From an uncultured Alphaproteobacteria bacterium (GTDB taxonomy: Bacteria > Pseudomonadota > Alphaproteobacteria > Bin95), in NCBI GenBank assembly GCA_937891825.1, contig CALAHN010000027.1, positions 1-48,903 of the forward strand: a stretch of 48,903 nt of DNA. Direction: 5' to 3'. Positions within the stretch are counted from its first letter, which is position 1. Each line of letters starts with the position of its first letter. The notes beneath the pieces are model-generated. The model saw only the letters and a program-made list of their open reading frames with translations. It searched no databases and was not told the origin of the DNA. Positions 1-7,933 of this stretch are shown here, piece by piece. A program made the position numbers and the translations under genes.

Positions 1-982
1 CGAGACGGGAAATGGCCGTATCGATATTCAGGCCCTGATCGATCTCCGCGGCATAACTCAGAGCCATGCGGTGGCGCAGCACGGCGGGCGCCAGATCGAT
101 GACGTCGTCCAGCGACGGCGCCAGGCGGCCGTCGAGCAAGGCGCGGGCGCGGGCGGCGAGCGCCAGCGCCTGACTGGCGCGCGGGCCGGGGCCCCAGGCG
201 ACCGCGCCGGCAGGCAGCGGGCTGTCGGCAGCGCCCGGCCGTGCGGCGCGGACCATGCGCAGGATGCCCTCAATCACCGCCTCGCCGATCGGCATGGCGC
301 GGACGGACGCCTGCGCCTGCATCAATTCAGCGGCGGTGAGAGCGGCGGAAGCAGCGGCGGCGCGGGCGCCGGTCGTGGCCGCGAGGATCCGGCGTTCGGT
401 ATCGAGGGTGGGAAAATCGACGCGGATTTCCATCAGGAAACGGTCCAACTGCGCTTCCGGCAGGGGATATGCGCCTTCCTGCTCGATCGGGTTCTGGGTG
501 GCGAGCACATGAAACGGTTTCGGCAGATCGCGGTTCAGGCCGCCGACAGCCACTTGCCGTTCCTGCATCGCCTGCAGCAGCGCCGATTGGGTGCGGGGGC
601 TGGCGCGGTTGATTTCGTCCGCCATCAGCAACTGGCAGAAGACCGGCCCTTCCAGGAAGCGGAAAGCGCGCTTGCCGCTCGCGTCCTCCTCCAGGACTTC
701 CGATCCCAAAATGTCGGCGGGCATGAGGTCGGGCGTGAACTGGATGCGGCGGGTGGACAGGCCGAAGACGGTGGCGACGGTCTCGACCAGTAGGGTCTTG
801 CCGAGGCCGGGCACGCCGACGATCAAGCCATGGCCGCCGGCCAACAGCGTCGCCAGGACTTCCTCGACGACTTTCTCCTGGCCGATGAAGACCTGGCCGA
901 TGGCGTCGCGCGCATCCTGCAGGCGCGCGCCCGCCTGCTCGAAGTCCATGGGCGTGACGCCGCTCGCCAAGATGTCATCCAT
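1..982 (-). CDS. moxR: MoxR-family AAA+ ATPase (3' end cut by window edge)
   Basis: AAA+ ATPase of the MoxR group, which acts as a chaperone-like remodeller of partner proteins and usually works with DUF58/VWA proteins encoded downstream (here beyond the left edge). The reverse-strand translation shows Walker A GVPGLGKT (about residues 56-63), Walker B LLMADEIN (118-125), the ATQNPIEQEGAYPLPEAQLDRF-type sensor region and the helical lid. ATG at 982 has GGAAGG about 10 nt upstream; an in-frame GTG at 994 is the alternative start. About 327 residues are visible of a usual 320-335, so only the extreme C-terminus is missing. It diverges from the DUF1285 gene. The family assignment is firm; the substrate is unknown. 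Confidence 0.93.
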   Translation of the reverse strand, partial: MDDILASGVTPMDFEQAGARLQDARDAIGQVFIGQEKVVEEVLATLLAGGHGLIVGVPGLGKTLLVETVATVFGLSTRRIQFTPDLMPADILGSEVLEEDASGKRAFRFLEGPVFCQLLMADEINRASPRTQSALLQAMQERQVAVGGLNRDLPKPFHVLATQNPIEQEGAYPLPEAQLDRFLMEIRVDFPTLDTERRILAATTGARAAAASAALTAAELMQAQASVRAMPIGEAVIEGILRMVRAARPGAADSPLPAGAVAWGPGPRASQALALAARARALLDGRLAPSLDDVIDLAPAVLRHRMALSYAAEIDQGLNIDTAISRL

Positions 983-1146
983 GTGTTCGCTCACCTTCCA
1001 GAAGCCTGGCTGCGCCGGCAGATGATGGCGGCGCGCCGCGTTCGACATAGTATAGGGCGTGTCGCGCCATTTGGCGCGGTCTCACAGGGGCCGTGATTGA
1101 CGGTTCCGTGCATAACTTTCGACGAAGATATGGCATTTTCACGACG

Positions 1147-1713
1147 ATGACAGATGACGATAAAGAACTTGACCGCATCGCCGCCGCAGCCGCCAGGCGC
1201 GCCGACGGCGACGGTCGGCCGCCCCGGGTTCAGCACGATATGGGCCATTACGGCATCAGCATCGACGCCGCGGGCCTTTGGCATCATGGCGGCACGCCGT
1301 TCCCCCGTGTGGCGCTGGCGAAGCTGTTCGCAACGGTCCTGAAACGCGACGAGGCAGGCGACTATTGGCTGGAAACGCCTGTCGAGCGCGGCCGGGTCGA
1401 TGTCGCCGACGCCCCCTTCGTCGCGGTCGCGATGGAGGTCGAAGGCGCCGATCACAACCGCGTTATCAGGTTCCGGGACACGCTGGATCAGGTGACGACG
1501 CTGGATGCGGCGCATCCGCTCCGCGTCGCCTTCGACCCCGAGACCGCCGAACCCCGGCCCTATGTTCTGGTGCGGGACCGTCTTGAAGCATTGCTGGCGC
1601 GGACGGTCTATTACGAATTGGCGGAATTGGCGGAGGAAGCGCCGACGAAAGGGCGTATGGTCGTCTGGAGCGCCGGGGCGGCGCACGATCTCGGGCCGAT
1701 GGAAGAAGCATGA
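1147..1713 (+). CDS. DUF1285 domain-containing protein
   Basis: Conserved proteobacterial protein of unknown function, about 188 residues from ATG 1147 (MTDDDKELDR). The frame stays open upstream to 1093, but that part reads as leader. The family signature of GHYGISIDAAGLWHHGG followed by FPRVALAKLFATVL is present near the N-terminus. The stop overlaps the start of the next gene by 4 nt (ATGA), so the gene is translationally coupled to the CoA pyrophosphatase. In alphaproteobacteria this family commonly sits beside moxR and the CCA-adding enzyme, as here. Function is not assigned. Confidence 0.85.
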   Translation: MTDDDKELDRIAAAAARRADGDGRPPRVQHDMGHYGISIDAAGLWHHGGTPFPRVALAKLFATVLKRDEAGDYWLETPVERGRVDVADAPFVAVAMEVEGADHNRVIRFRDTLDQVTTLDAAHPLRVAFDPETAEPRPYVLVRDRLEALLARTVYYELAELAEEAPTKGRMVVWSAGAAHDLGPMEEA

Positions 1714-2357
1714 CGCCAGACCTGATCAGCCAGCGCTTGAAGTCGCTCGACGACGTCCTCGCGACAACCGGCCTGGCGGAGCGGCCGCTGCGGAGCGACT
1801 TCGATCTCCGGCCCGACGGGACCCGGCTGCCCGGCGTCACCGCCCGGACGCTGAAGCCAGCGGCGGTGCTGGTGCCGATCGTCAATCGGCCGACCGGGCC
1901 GACGGTTCTGCTGACGCAACGGACCGCGCATCTGAAGAAGCATGCCGGCCAGATCAGCTTTCCCGGCGGCGGCGTCGAGGCGGGCGATCCCCATCACGTC
2001 GAGACCGCGCTCAGGGAGACGGAAGAGGAAATCGGCTTGCACCGGCGGCATATCAAATTGCTCGGCCGACTGTCGATGTATGAAACGTCGACGGCCTATG
2101 GCGTGACGCCGGTGGTCGGTTGGGTGGAGCCGCCGTTCGACCTGACGATCGACCGCTTCGAGGTGGATGAAGTCTTTGAAACGCCGCTCGCATTCCTGTT
2201 GGACCGGAACAATCATGTAAAGGAGGCCGCCATGCGCGACGGGGTCAAGCGCTGGTTCTATGTCATGCCCTATGAAGGCCGACGTATCTGGGGGGCGACG
2301 GCGGGAATGCTGGTCAATCTTGCTGACATGCTTGAGGGAAAGACGGAACGCTCATGA
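1710..2357 (+). CDS. CoA pyrophosphatase (Nudix hydrolase)
   Basis: Nudix hydrolase of the NudL/CoAse group, predicted to cleave CoA and its derivatives to phosphopantetheine and 3',5'-ADP. It has 215 residues. The UPF0035 signature LLTQRTAHLKKHAGQISFPGG (67-87) leads into a Nudix box with the REXXEEXG core (102-109). As in E. coli NudL, the first Glu of the textbook box is not conserved. The start overlaps the DUF1285 stop and the stop overlaps the DUF6111 start (ATGA), marking a tightly coupled operon. The role is cofactor turnover in the cytoplasm. The family call is confident; exact substrate range is not visible. Confidence 0.92.
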   Translation: MTPDLISQRLKSLDDVLATTGLAERPLRSDFDLRPDGTRLPGVTARTLKPAAVLVPIVNRPTGPTVLLTQRTAHLKKHAGQISFPGGGVEAGDPHHVETALRETEEEIGLHRRHIKLLGRLSMYETSTAYGVTPVVGWVEPPFDLTIDRFEVDEVFETPLAFLLDRNNHVKEAAMRDGVKRWFYVMPYEGRRIWGATAGMLVNLADMLEGKTERS

Positions 2358-2629
2358 GGAATGCTCTGGCGATTATTCTGCCGCTGCTAGCGCCGACAAT
2401 ATTGTATCTGATGATCAAGTATTGGGGCGGCACGCGGCCGGTGGTGGCGGCCAAGGATGCGCCGTGGATCTGGCTGGCGGGCGGCGGCGTGTTGCTGGCG
2501 GCGGCTGTGCTCGGGTTGTGGACAGCGTTCTCCGGCGCCGCGCCGGACGCGCAATATGTGCCGGCGCGCTATCAGGATGGCGTTCTGGTTCCGGAGCACT
2601 ATGTCCCGAACGACCCAGCCACGAAATGA
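2354..2629 (+). CDS. small membrane protein, DUF6111-like
   Basis: A 91-residue protein with two predicted membrane segments (about 4-20 and 36-56) separated by a short basic loop (KYWGGTRP), and a polar tail containing PARYQDG and HYVPNDP. It lies between a Nudix gene and the CCA-adding enzyme, overlapping both by 4 nt. This matches the small DUF6111-type membrane proteins found at this spot in alphaproteobacteria. No enzymatic motif is visible. The family call rests on size, topology and context; function is unknown. Confidence 0.75.
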   Translation: MRNALAIILPLLAPTILYLMIKYWGGTRPVVAAKDAPWIWLAGGGVLLAAAVLGLWTAFSGAAPDAQYVPARYQDGVLVPEHYVPNDPATK

Positions 2630-3852
2630 TGCCTGCGACCGCCTCAGATGCGGCCTGGCGAACGGCGCCGGCGGTCGTGGCGGTTCTGGATGCCCTGGCG
2701 GTCGGCGCCGGCAGCGCGGCGACGCGCTTTGTCGGCGGCGCGGTGCGCGACTGTCTGGCGCGCCGCCCTGTGGCCGATATCGATCTGGCGACCCAGCTTT
2801 CGCCCGTGGAGACCATGCGCCGGCTGGCGGCGGCAGGCCTGAAGGTCGTGCCGACCGGTCTGGCCCACGGCACGGTGACGGCGATTTCGGAGGGGAGGCC
2901 GTTCGAGATCACTGCGCTCCGCGAGGATGTGGCGACCGACGGGCGCCACGCGGTCGTCGCGTTCACCGACGATTGGCGAGCGGACGCCGCACGGCGCGAT
3001 TTCACGATCAACGCCATGTCGATGGACCCAGGAGGGCAGGTGTTCGATTATTTCGGCGGCCAGGACGATCTCGCGGCTGGCCGGGTGCGTTTCGTCGGGG
3101 CGGCCGATCAGCGCGTCGCGGAGGATTATCTCCGTATTCTCAGGTTTTTCCGGTTTCACGCCTGGTATGGCAGGGGCGCGCCGGACGCGGGCGGATTGGC
3201 CGCCATCGCACGCGGGCGGGACGGCCTGCATCGGATTTCCGGCGAGCGTGTGCGCGCCGAGATCCTGCGCCTCCTGGCGGCGCCGGACCCTGGCGTCGTC
3301 CTTGAGGCCATGGCGGCGACCGGGACGCTCCAGGCGGCGGTCGGGCTTGGGGACGGCGATATCGCGGCCTTGCTGGTGGTCGAGACGGCTGCGCAAGCGG
3401 CGCCCGATCCGCTTCTCCGACTGGCGGCGCTGGCGGCCGGCCTCGATGCCGACGGGCGGCGGGGCCTTGCCGGCCGCATGCGCCTTTCGAACGACGAAGC
3501 CGAAACCCTGGCGGCCCTGGCGCCGCCCTGGACGACGCTCGGCAGGACCGCAGCCGATTGGCGCCAGGCGCTGCATCGGGACGGGGCTGAATGCTTTCGT
3601 CGCCGCGCGCTCCTGGCGGCGAGCGTCGGGGAGACGGAGGTGCTGGCGCCCCGTCTGGCGGCGGCTGCGGCCTGGACGCCCCTGGCGATGCCGCTTAGCG
3701 GCGGGGATATCGTCGCCCTCGGCGTGGCGCCGGGTCCGGCGGTCGGAACCCTGCTGGCGGAGCTTGAGGCCGAATGGCGCGCGAGCGATTTTAAGTTGGA
3801 CCGCGCGGCGCTGTTGGCCCGGGCGGGCGGGCGCGTCGAGAACGACCGATAA
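2626..3852 (+). CDS. cca: CCA tRNA nucleotidyltransferase
   Basis: Class II CCA-adding enzyme or poly(A) polymerase-like nucleotidyltransferase that builds or repairs the 3' CCA end of tRNAs. From ATG 2626 (overlapping the upstream stop; ATG 2629 is equally possible) it has 408 residues. The head domain has GGAVRD (37-42), the metal-binding DID (51-53), the RRDFTINAM motif (123-131) and AEDYLRILRFFRF (165-177), followed by a helical tRNA-binding tail. The reading frame is open for about 366 nt upstream, but that part overlaps the DUF6111 gene and is a shadow. It is the last gene of the coupled operon. Confidence 0.94.
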   Translation: MMPATASDAAWRTAPAVVAVLDALAVGAGSAATRFVGGAVRDCLARRPVADIDLATQLSPVETMRRLAAAGLKVVPTGLAHGTVTAISEGRPFEITALREDVATDGRHAVVAFTDDWRADAARRDFTINAMSMDPGGQVFDYFGGQDDLAAGRVRFVGAADQRVAEDYLRILRFFRFHAWYGRGAPDAGGLAAIARGRDGLHRISGERVRAEILRLLAAPDPGVVLEAMAATGTLQAAVGLGDGDIAALLVVETAAQAAPDPLLRLAALAAGLDADGRRGLAGRMRLSNDEAETLAALAPPWTTLGRTAADWRQALHRDGAECFRRRALLAASVGETEVLAPRLAAAAAWTPLAMPLSGGDIVALGVAPGPAVGTLLAELEAEWRASDFKLDRAALLARAGGRVENDR

Positions 3853-3873
3853 GGAACAATGGGAGAGCCGCCG

Positions 3874-4293
3874 ATGAGCATGGAAGCCGCCGCGGTATTG
3901 GCCGCGAACCAGGCATTCTACGATGCGTTCAAGGCGGGCGACATGGCCGCAATGGCGGCGGCGTGGGCCGAAGCGGCGCCGGTCGCCTGCGCCCATCCAG
4001 GCGCTCCGCTGCTGGTCGGCCGCGCAACGGTGCTGGAGAGCTGGGCCAGCATCCTGGGCTCCCCCGACCGCCCGGAAATTACCTGTCAGCAGCCTCAGGC
4101 GCACCTTCTGGGGGAAAGCGCCTTCGTCACCTGCTACGAGCGTTTCGGCAGCGAGCGCGGCGCGACGCTGCTCGCGACGAATATCCTGGTCAAGGAAGGC
4201 GGGCAGTGGCGGCTTGTGCATCATCACGCCGGTCCGACGCCGGTCGCCCCGCCACGCACGGCGCCGGCGCCCTCTGGCCATAGCGTGCATTAA
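3874..4293 (+). CDS. NTF2-like / SnoaL-fold protein
   Basis: Small cytoplasmic protein of about 139 residues with the NTF2-like cone fold: an N-terminal helix pair (LAANQAFYDAFKAGDMAAMAAAW), a central region (HPGAPLLVGRATVLESWASIL) and C-terminal strands (RGATLLATNILVKEGGQWRLVHHHAGP). This resembles SnoaL_3/DUF4440 ketosteroid isomerase-like proteins. ATG 3874 is preferred because GGGAGAG lies 6 nt upstream; ATG 3859 in the same frame is also possible. It follows the cca gene by about 20 nt and may be co-transcribed. Enzymatic activity cannot be inferred. Confidence 0.85.
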   Translation: MSMEAAAVLAANQAFYDAFKAGDMAAMAAAWAEAAPVACAHPGAPLLVGRATVLESWASILGSPDRPEITCQQPQAHLLGESAFVTCYERFGSERGATLLATNILVKEGGQWRLVHHHAGPTPVAPPRTAPAPSGHSVH

Positions 4294-4339
4294 GCGGGAA
4301 ACTGCGTCGAATTTCATATAGGGGGAAACGAGAACCGCC

Positions 4340-5146
4340 ATGGCCAAGACAGCGACAATCCAAGCCAACGGCATCGCCATGCGCTACAGCGACGAAGGCC
4401 CGAAAGACGCGCCCGTCGTCATGATGAGCCACTCATTGAGCGCCGAACTCGCGATGTGGGCGCCTCAGGCCGAAGCGCTCAAAGGCGACTATCGCGTCAT
4501 TCGCTACGATACCCGCGGCCATGGCGGCACGGATGCGCCGGTCGGGCCCTACAGCCTGGACATGTTGGGCAAGGATGCCGTGGCGCTGATGGACGCGCTT
4601 GGCCTGGGCAAGGTCCATTGGGTCGGCCTCTCCATGGGCGGCATGATCGGGCAGACAGTCGCGCTCGCGGCGCCGGAGCGCCTGCAGACGCTGACCTTGG
4701 CCGATACCTCATCGGGCTATCCGCCGGAAGCGGTCGCGGGCTGGGCGGAGCGGATTGCGGGCGCGCGCAAGAACGGCATGGCGGCCGGCGTGGAGGCCAC
4801 TATCGACCGCTGGTTCTCGCCGGGCTTCGTGAAGTCCGCCGCGGCGATTGTCGATCCTGTGCGCGACATGATCCGGAAGACGCCGGTCGAGGGCTATTGC
4901 GGCTGCGGCGCGGCCATCGCCCAACTGAACGTCACGCCTCGCCTTGGCGCGATCAAAGCGCCGACCCTGGTGATCGTCGGCGAGGACGATCCGGGCACGC
5001 CGGTCGCCATGTCGGAAATCATGGCGAAGGGCATACCGGGCGCCGAGCTCGTCATTCTGCCGGTCGCCCGGCATCTGGCGAACCTGGAGGACCCGAAGGG
5101 GTTCAATGACGCGCTCCTGGCCTTCCTCAAGCGGCATGCGGGGTGA
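4340..5146 (+). CDS. alpha/beta hydrolase (3-oxoadipate enol-lactonase-like)
   Basis: Alpha/beta-fold hydrolase of 268 residues resembling PcaD enol-lactonases and related esterases. It shows the cap-domain arrangement of the family, the strand RVIRYDTRGHGGTD (52-65), the nucleophile elbow GLSMGG with Ser98, an acidic residue in VGEDDPGTP and the C-terminal catalytic His in PVARHLANLED. GGGGGAAACGAG-type purine-rich sequence precedes the start. The next gene, a hotdog hydratase, begins 6 nt after the stop, and an acyl-CoA dehydrogenase follows, so it probably cleaves an ester, lactone or thioester in that module. No other pca genes are nearby, so the lactonase name is only a homology label. 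Confidence 0.88.
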   Translation: MAKTATIQANGIAMRYSDEGPKDAPVVMMSHSLSAELAMWAPQAEALKGDYRVIRYDTRGHGGTDAPVGPYSLDMLGKDAVALMDALGLGKVHWVGLSMGGMIGQTVALAAPERLQTLTLADTSSGYPPEAVAGWAERIAGARKNGMAAGVEATIDRWFSPGFVKSAAAIVDPVRDMIRKTPVEGYCGCGAAIAQLNVTPRLGAIKAPTLVIVGEDDPGTPVAMSEIMAKGIPGAELVILPVARHLANLEDPKGFNDALLAFLKRHAG

Positions 5147-5152
5147 TCGGCG

Positions 5153-5965
5153 ATGACGACCACAGCCCAATCGGAAGCCCCGCCGCCCGTCGGCTTCAAG
5201 TTCGAGCCAAGGGACGTCGCGGTCGAGCGGTCGCGGCAACGGACCAAACTCAGCCATTGCGGCGTCGATCCCGACCTTTGGGGCGATGTCGCCGACCCGA
5301 CGTTCTTCGCCTTCTTCACGATCATGGCGCAGCGCTGGAGCGGCCGCTCGATCAACGGCAACGTCCACATGACCCAAGTCTATCGCCTGGCCTCGGCCCT
5401 GCCGCTGGACGCGCCGCTGACGATGACGGGCGTCGTCTCCAGGATCGACCGGCATCCCAGGGGCAGCGTCGTGCATGCGGACTTCGCGTTCCGGGACATG
5501 GCCGGCAAGGAGCCGATGACGGCCAGCCGCTCCAGCCTGAACCCCGGACCGGGGGACGCATCGGCGCCGCGCAATGCGCTGGCGGCCCGCAGCCTCGACA
5601 CGATGGGCGAGATCAGCCGGACGACCTTGGTTCCGGACCGGGTCGCGGCCTTTTCCGACGAAGCCGAAAACCTGATCCACTCCGACCCTGCGACGGCGAA
5701 ACGCTTCGGTTTTCGCGCGCCGATCGCGGGCGGCCTGATGGCGTCGCACATCATGCTCGGCGCGCTGATCGAGGAAGCTGGCGGGGCAGGCGGCGTGACG
5801 GCCCTGAATGGCGAGATCGCCTTCCTTCGACCGATGTTCTGGGACGAACGCCTCCGCGTTTTCGCCAGCGACGTGAAAGATGCCGGGCCGCGCTTTCTCG
5901 CCCTCGTCGGCGACGACGATAAGCCGCGCTGCCGCGCCACTATTGACAGCATAACCTTCGGATAA
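5153..5965 (+). CDS. double-hotdog MaoC-like hydratase
   Basis: A 270-residue protein with two hotdog halves. The N-terminal half (about 15-130) resembles an FAS1-type dehydratase domain. The C-terminal half (about 140-270) carries the hydratase signature IHSDPATAKRFGFRAPI followed by AGGLMASH. The family normally hydrates enoyl-CoA or 2-enoyl thioesters. The His of the IHSD motif is kept, but the segment before it (FSDEAENLIH) departs from the usual GDxNPIH, so the catalytic Asp is uncertain. It lies 6 nt after the hydrolase and 8 nt before an acyl-CoA dehydrogenase, which supports a fatty-acyl or aryl-acyl oxidation step. Confidence 0.85.
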   Translation: MTTTAQSEAPPPVGFKFEPRDVAVERSRQRTKLSHCGVDPDLWGDVADPTFFAFFTIMAQRWSGRSINGNVHMTQVYRLASALPLDAPLTMTGVVSRIDRHPRGSVVHADFAFRDMAGKEPMTASRSSLNPGPGDASAPRNALAARSLDTMGEISRTTLVPDRVAAFSDEAENLIHSDPATAKRFGFRAPIAGGLMASHIMLGALIEEAGGAGGVTALNGEIAFLRPMFWDERLRVFASDVKDAGPRFLALVGDDDKPRCRATIDSITFG

Positions 5966-5973
5966 TTCCTTAA

Positions 5974-7131
5974 ATGCGCGGACCCTCGGATTTTCAATCC
6001 TTCGACGACTATCTCGCCGCCGTTCGCGACCTCAGCCAAACCGTGCTGCGGCCGAACGAACATCGCCTGACGCGGGAAGCCGGCGTGCCGGCGGACCTGA
6101 CCGAGGCCTTGAAGGAGATCGGGCTGTTCGGCATCTCGATCCCGGAAGCCTATGGCGGCCTTGAGTGTTCGATGACGGAGCAGGTGCTGCTGACGTTCGA
6201 ATTCACCCAGGCGTCCTGCGTCTACCGGTCCCGCTTTTCGACGACGATCGGCCTGACCTCCCAGGCCATCCTGGATTTCGGGACCGAGGCGCAGAAGCAG
6301 CGCTATCTTCCGGCGATGGCGACCGGCGCCTGCACCGGCTCCTTCGCGTTGACCGAGCCCGACGCGGGATCGGACGCCGGGGCGCTGAAAACCAGAGCCG
6401 AGCGCGTGAACGACGGCTGGGCGATCTTCGGCGAAAAGCGCTACATAACGAATGCGCCCCAGGCCGATGTCTTTCTGGTCATGGCCAGGACCGATCCGAG
6501 CGACCTGACGGCGGCGGGCGTTTCCGCCTTCCTGGTCGACGCCGATACGCCCGGCGTCAGCGTCGGGGAGCCGCCGCGCATGCTTGGGAACGAGGGCAGT
6601 CATGTCTGCTATGTCTGGTTCGATAACGCCCGTGTGCCGGCGTCCGCCCTGGTCGGAGGACGGGAAGGGTCTGGCCTCAAGGCGGCCTTGCGCGGCATCA
6701 ATCACGCGCGCCTGCATGTGGCGGCCACTTGCGTCGGCCAGTCGATCCGGCTGATCGAGGAAATGACCGACTATGCGCGCACACGGCGGCAATTCGGGCA
6801 GCCGATCGGCGAATTCGGGCAGATCCAGGCGATGCTGGCCGATAGCCAGTCCGAAATGGCGGCGGCGCGGGCGCTTTGCCTGGAATGCGCCCGGACGTTC
6901 GACGCGGACGGCGCCATTCCCCATGTCGCGATCGCTTCCGCCAAACTGTTCGGCAGCGAAACCGTTTCCCGGATCGCGGATCGGGCGATCCAGGTGCTGG
7001 GCGGACTGGGTTATATGGAAGACCTTTCGCCGATCCCCAGGCTGGCGCGCGACGCCAGATTGTTCCGGATTTTTGAGGGCGCGAGCCAGGTCCAGCAAGC
7101 CAATATCGCCCGCGCGATGTTGCGCGGCTGA
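5974..7131 (+). CDS. acyl-CoA dehydrogenase
   Basis: FAD-dependent acyl-CoA dehydrogenase of 385 residues forming a 2-enoyl-CoA and passing electrons to ETF. Visible hallmarks are the FAD/substrate motif FALTEPDAGSDAG, the second motif (GEKRYITNAPQADVFLVMAR), the RRQFGQPIGEFGQIQ helix region and the C-terminal FEGASQVQQ. Glu368 in that segment matches the catalytic base position of short/medium-chain enzymes. It is the third gene of a tight hydrolase-hydratase-dehydrogenase unit. Chain length specificity cannot be read from sequence. Confidence 0.93.
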   Translation: MRGPSDFQSFDDYLAAVRDLSQTVLRPNEHRLTREAGVPADLTEALKEIGLFGISIPEAYGGLECSMTEQVLLTFEFTQASCVYRSRFSTTIGLTSQAILDFGTEAQKQRYLPAMATGACTGSFALTEPDAGSDAGALKTRAERVNDGWAIFGEKRYITNAPQADVFLVMARTDPSDLTAAGVSAFLVDADTPGVSVGEPPRMLGNEGSHVCYVWFDNARVPASALVGGREGSGLKAALRGINHARLHVAATCVGQSIRLIEEMTDYARTRRQFGQPIGEFGQIQAMLADSQSEMAAARALCLECARTFDADGAIPHVAIASAKLFGSETVSRIADRAIQVLGGLGYMEDLSPIPRLARDARLFRIFEGASQVQQANIARAMLRG

Positions 7132-7292
7132 AGACGTACGAAATCACGTGCATGGCCGTGAAATGTGACGCCGGTCACGCACTTCACGGGGCTGCATTGG
7201 ATTCGCCATCAAGCCGACATATTTTGGGCATGGGGTTGGAAACGGCGCGACGCATGCGCCGGCGCCATGAACGATCAAACAAAGGGGATTTG

Positions 7293-7739
7293 ATGATGCG
7301 ACGGATTTTTGCGGCGGCCGGAATGGCCATGATGCTCGCGGCGCCGGTTTCGGCCATCGCCGCCGGTTCAAGCACATCCATGGATGTGACCATCGGCGAC
7401 GTGAAGCGCTATGTCGACCGCGGCGATTACGATCGCGCCATCGACAAGGCCGAGGAATACCTGAACAGCAACCCGCGCTCGGCCGACGCCTACAACTATA
7501 TCGGCTATTCGAACCGTCAAATGGGCAAGTATCCGCAAGCGCAGGCAGCCTATGACCGCGCGCTGAAGATCGACCCGAACCATGTCGGCGCCCATGAATA
7601 TTACGGCGAGCTGCATGTGAAGTTGAAGAATTTCGACGCGGCTGAAAAGCACCTGGCCGATCTGACGCGCATCTGCGGTTCCTGCTCCGAACAGCGCCAG
7701 TTGAGCGAAGCCATCGCGAAGGGCCGCATGGGCAGCTAG
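7293..7739 (+). CDS. exported TPR-repeat protein
   Basis: A 148-residue protein with a signal peptide (MMRRIFAAAGMAMMLAAP...AIAA, about 24 residues) and about two tetratricopeptide repeats (roughly 34-105, including ADAYNYIGYSNRQMGKYPQA and AYDRALKIDPNHVGAHEYYGE). It is likely a periplasmic or envelope protein-interaction module. ATG 7293 (or the adjacent 7296) is chosen because AAAGGGG lies 5-8 nt upstream and the signal peptide begins there; the upstream open frame from 7152 lacks such features. A strong intrinsic terminator follows, so it is probably a single-gene transcript with its promoter in 7132-7292. Confidence 0.88.
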   Translation: MMRRIFAAAGMAMMLAAPVSAIAAGSSTSMDVTIGDVKRYVDRGDYDRAIDKAEEYLNSNPRSADAYNYIGYSNRQMGKYPQAQAAYDRALKIDPNHVGAHEYYGELHVKLKNFDAAEKHLADLTRICGSCSEQRQLSEAIAKGRMGS

Positions 7740-7793
7740 CCCGGAACGACTTGATCAGGCGGGACGCTTGCTCCCGTTTGCCCTCTCTCAAGT

Positions 7794-7830
7794 AAGGGCG
7801 GTCCGTTTCATCGGGCCGCCCTTCGCTTTT
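7794..7830 (+). terminator. intrinsic terminator downstream of the TPR gene
   Basis: A 12-bp stem, AAGGGCGGTCCG (7794-7805) pairing with CGGGCCGCCCTT (7812-7823) with one G-U pair, closes a 6-nt loop and is followed by CGCTTTT. It lies 55 nt after the TPR stop and about 100 nt before the aminotransferase start, in the right place to end the TPR transcript. The T-run is short, so efficiency is uncertain. Confidence 0.75.
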
Positions 7831-7933
7831 GCGGATGCCTTTTCGTACGATCGACCGCTTGCCGTCGGCGCGCCCGCGGGCGATTGTCGCTCCATTGAAT
7901 TCGGCAGGCAGTTTCTGTTTGGGGGAGGGCGCC

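Noticed and set aside
2644-4380. 578-residue minus-strand open frame
   Set aside because: It lies antisense to the cca and NTF2-like genes and is rich in Arg, Ala and Gly with no recognisable domain; a product of GC3 bias.
5380-7098. 572-residue minus-strand open frame
   Set aside because: Antisense to the hydratase and acyl-CoA dehydrogenase genes, which have intact motifs; no domain seen in the antisense frame.
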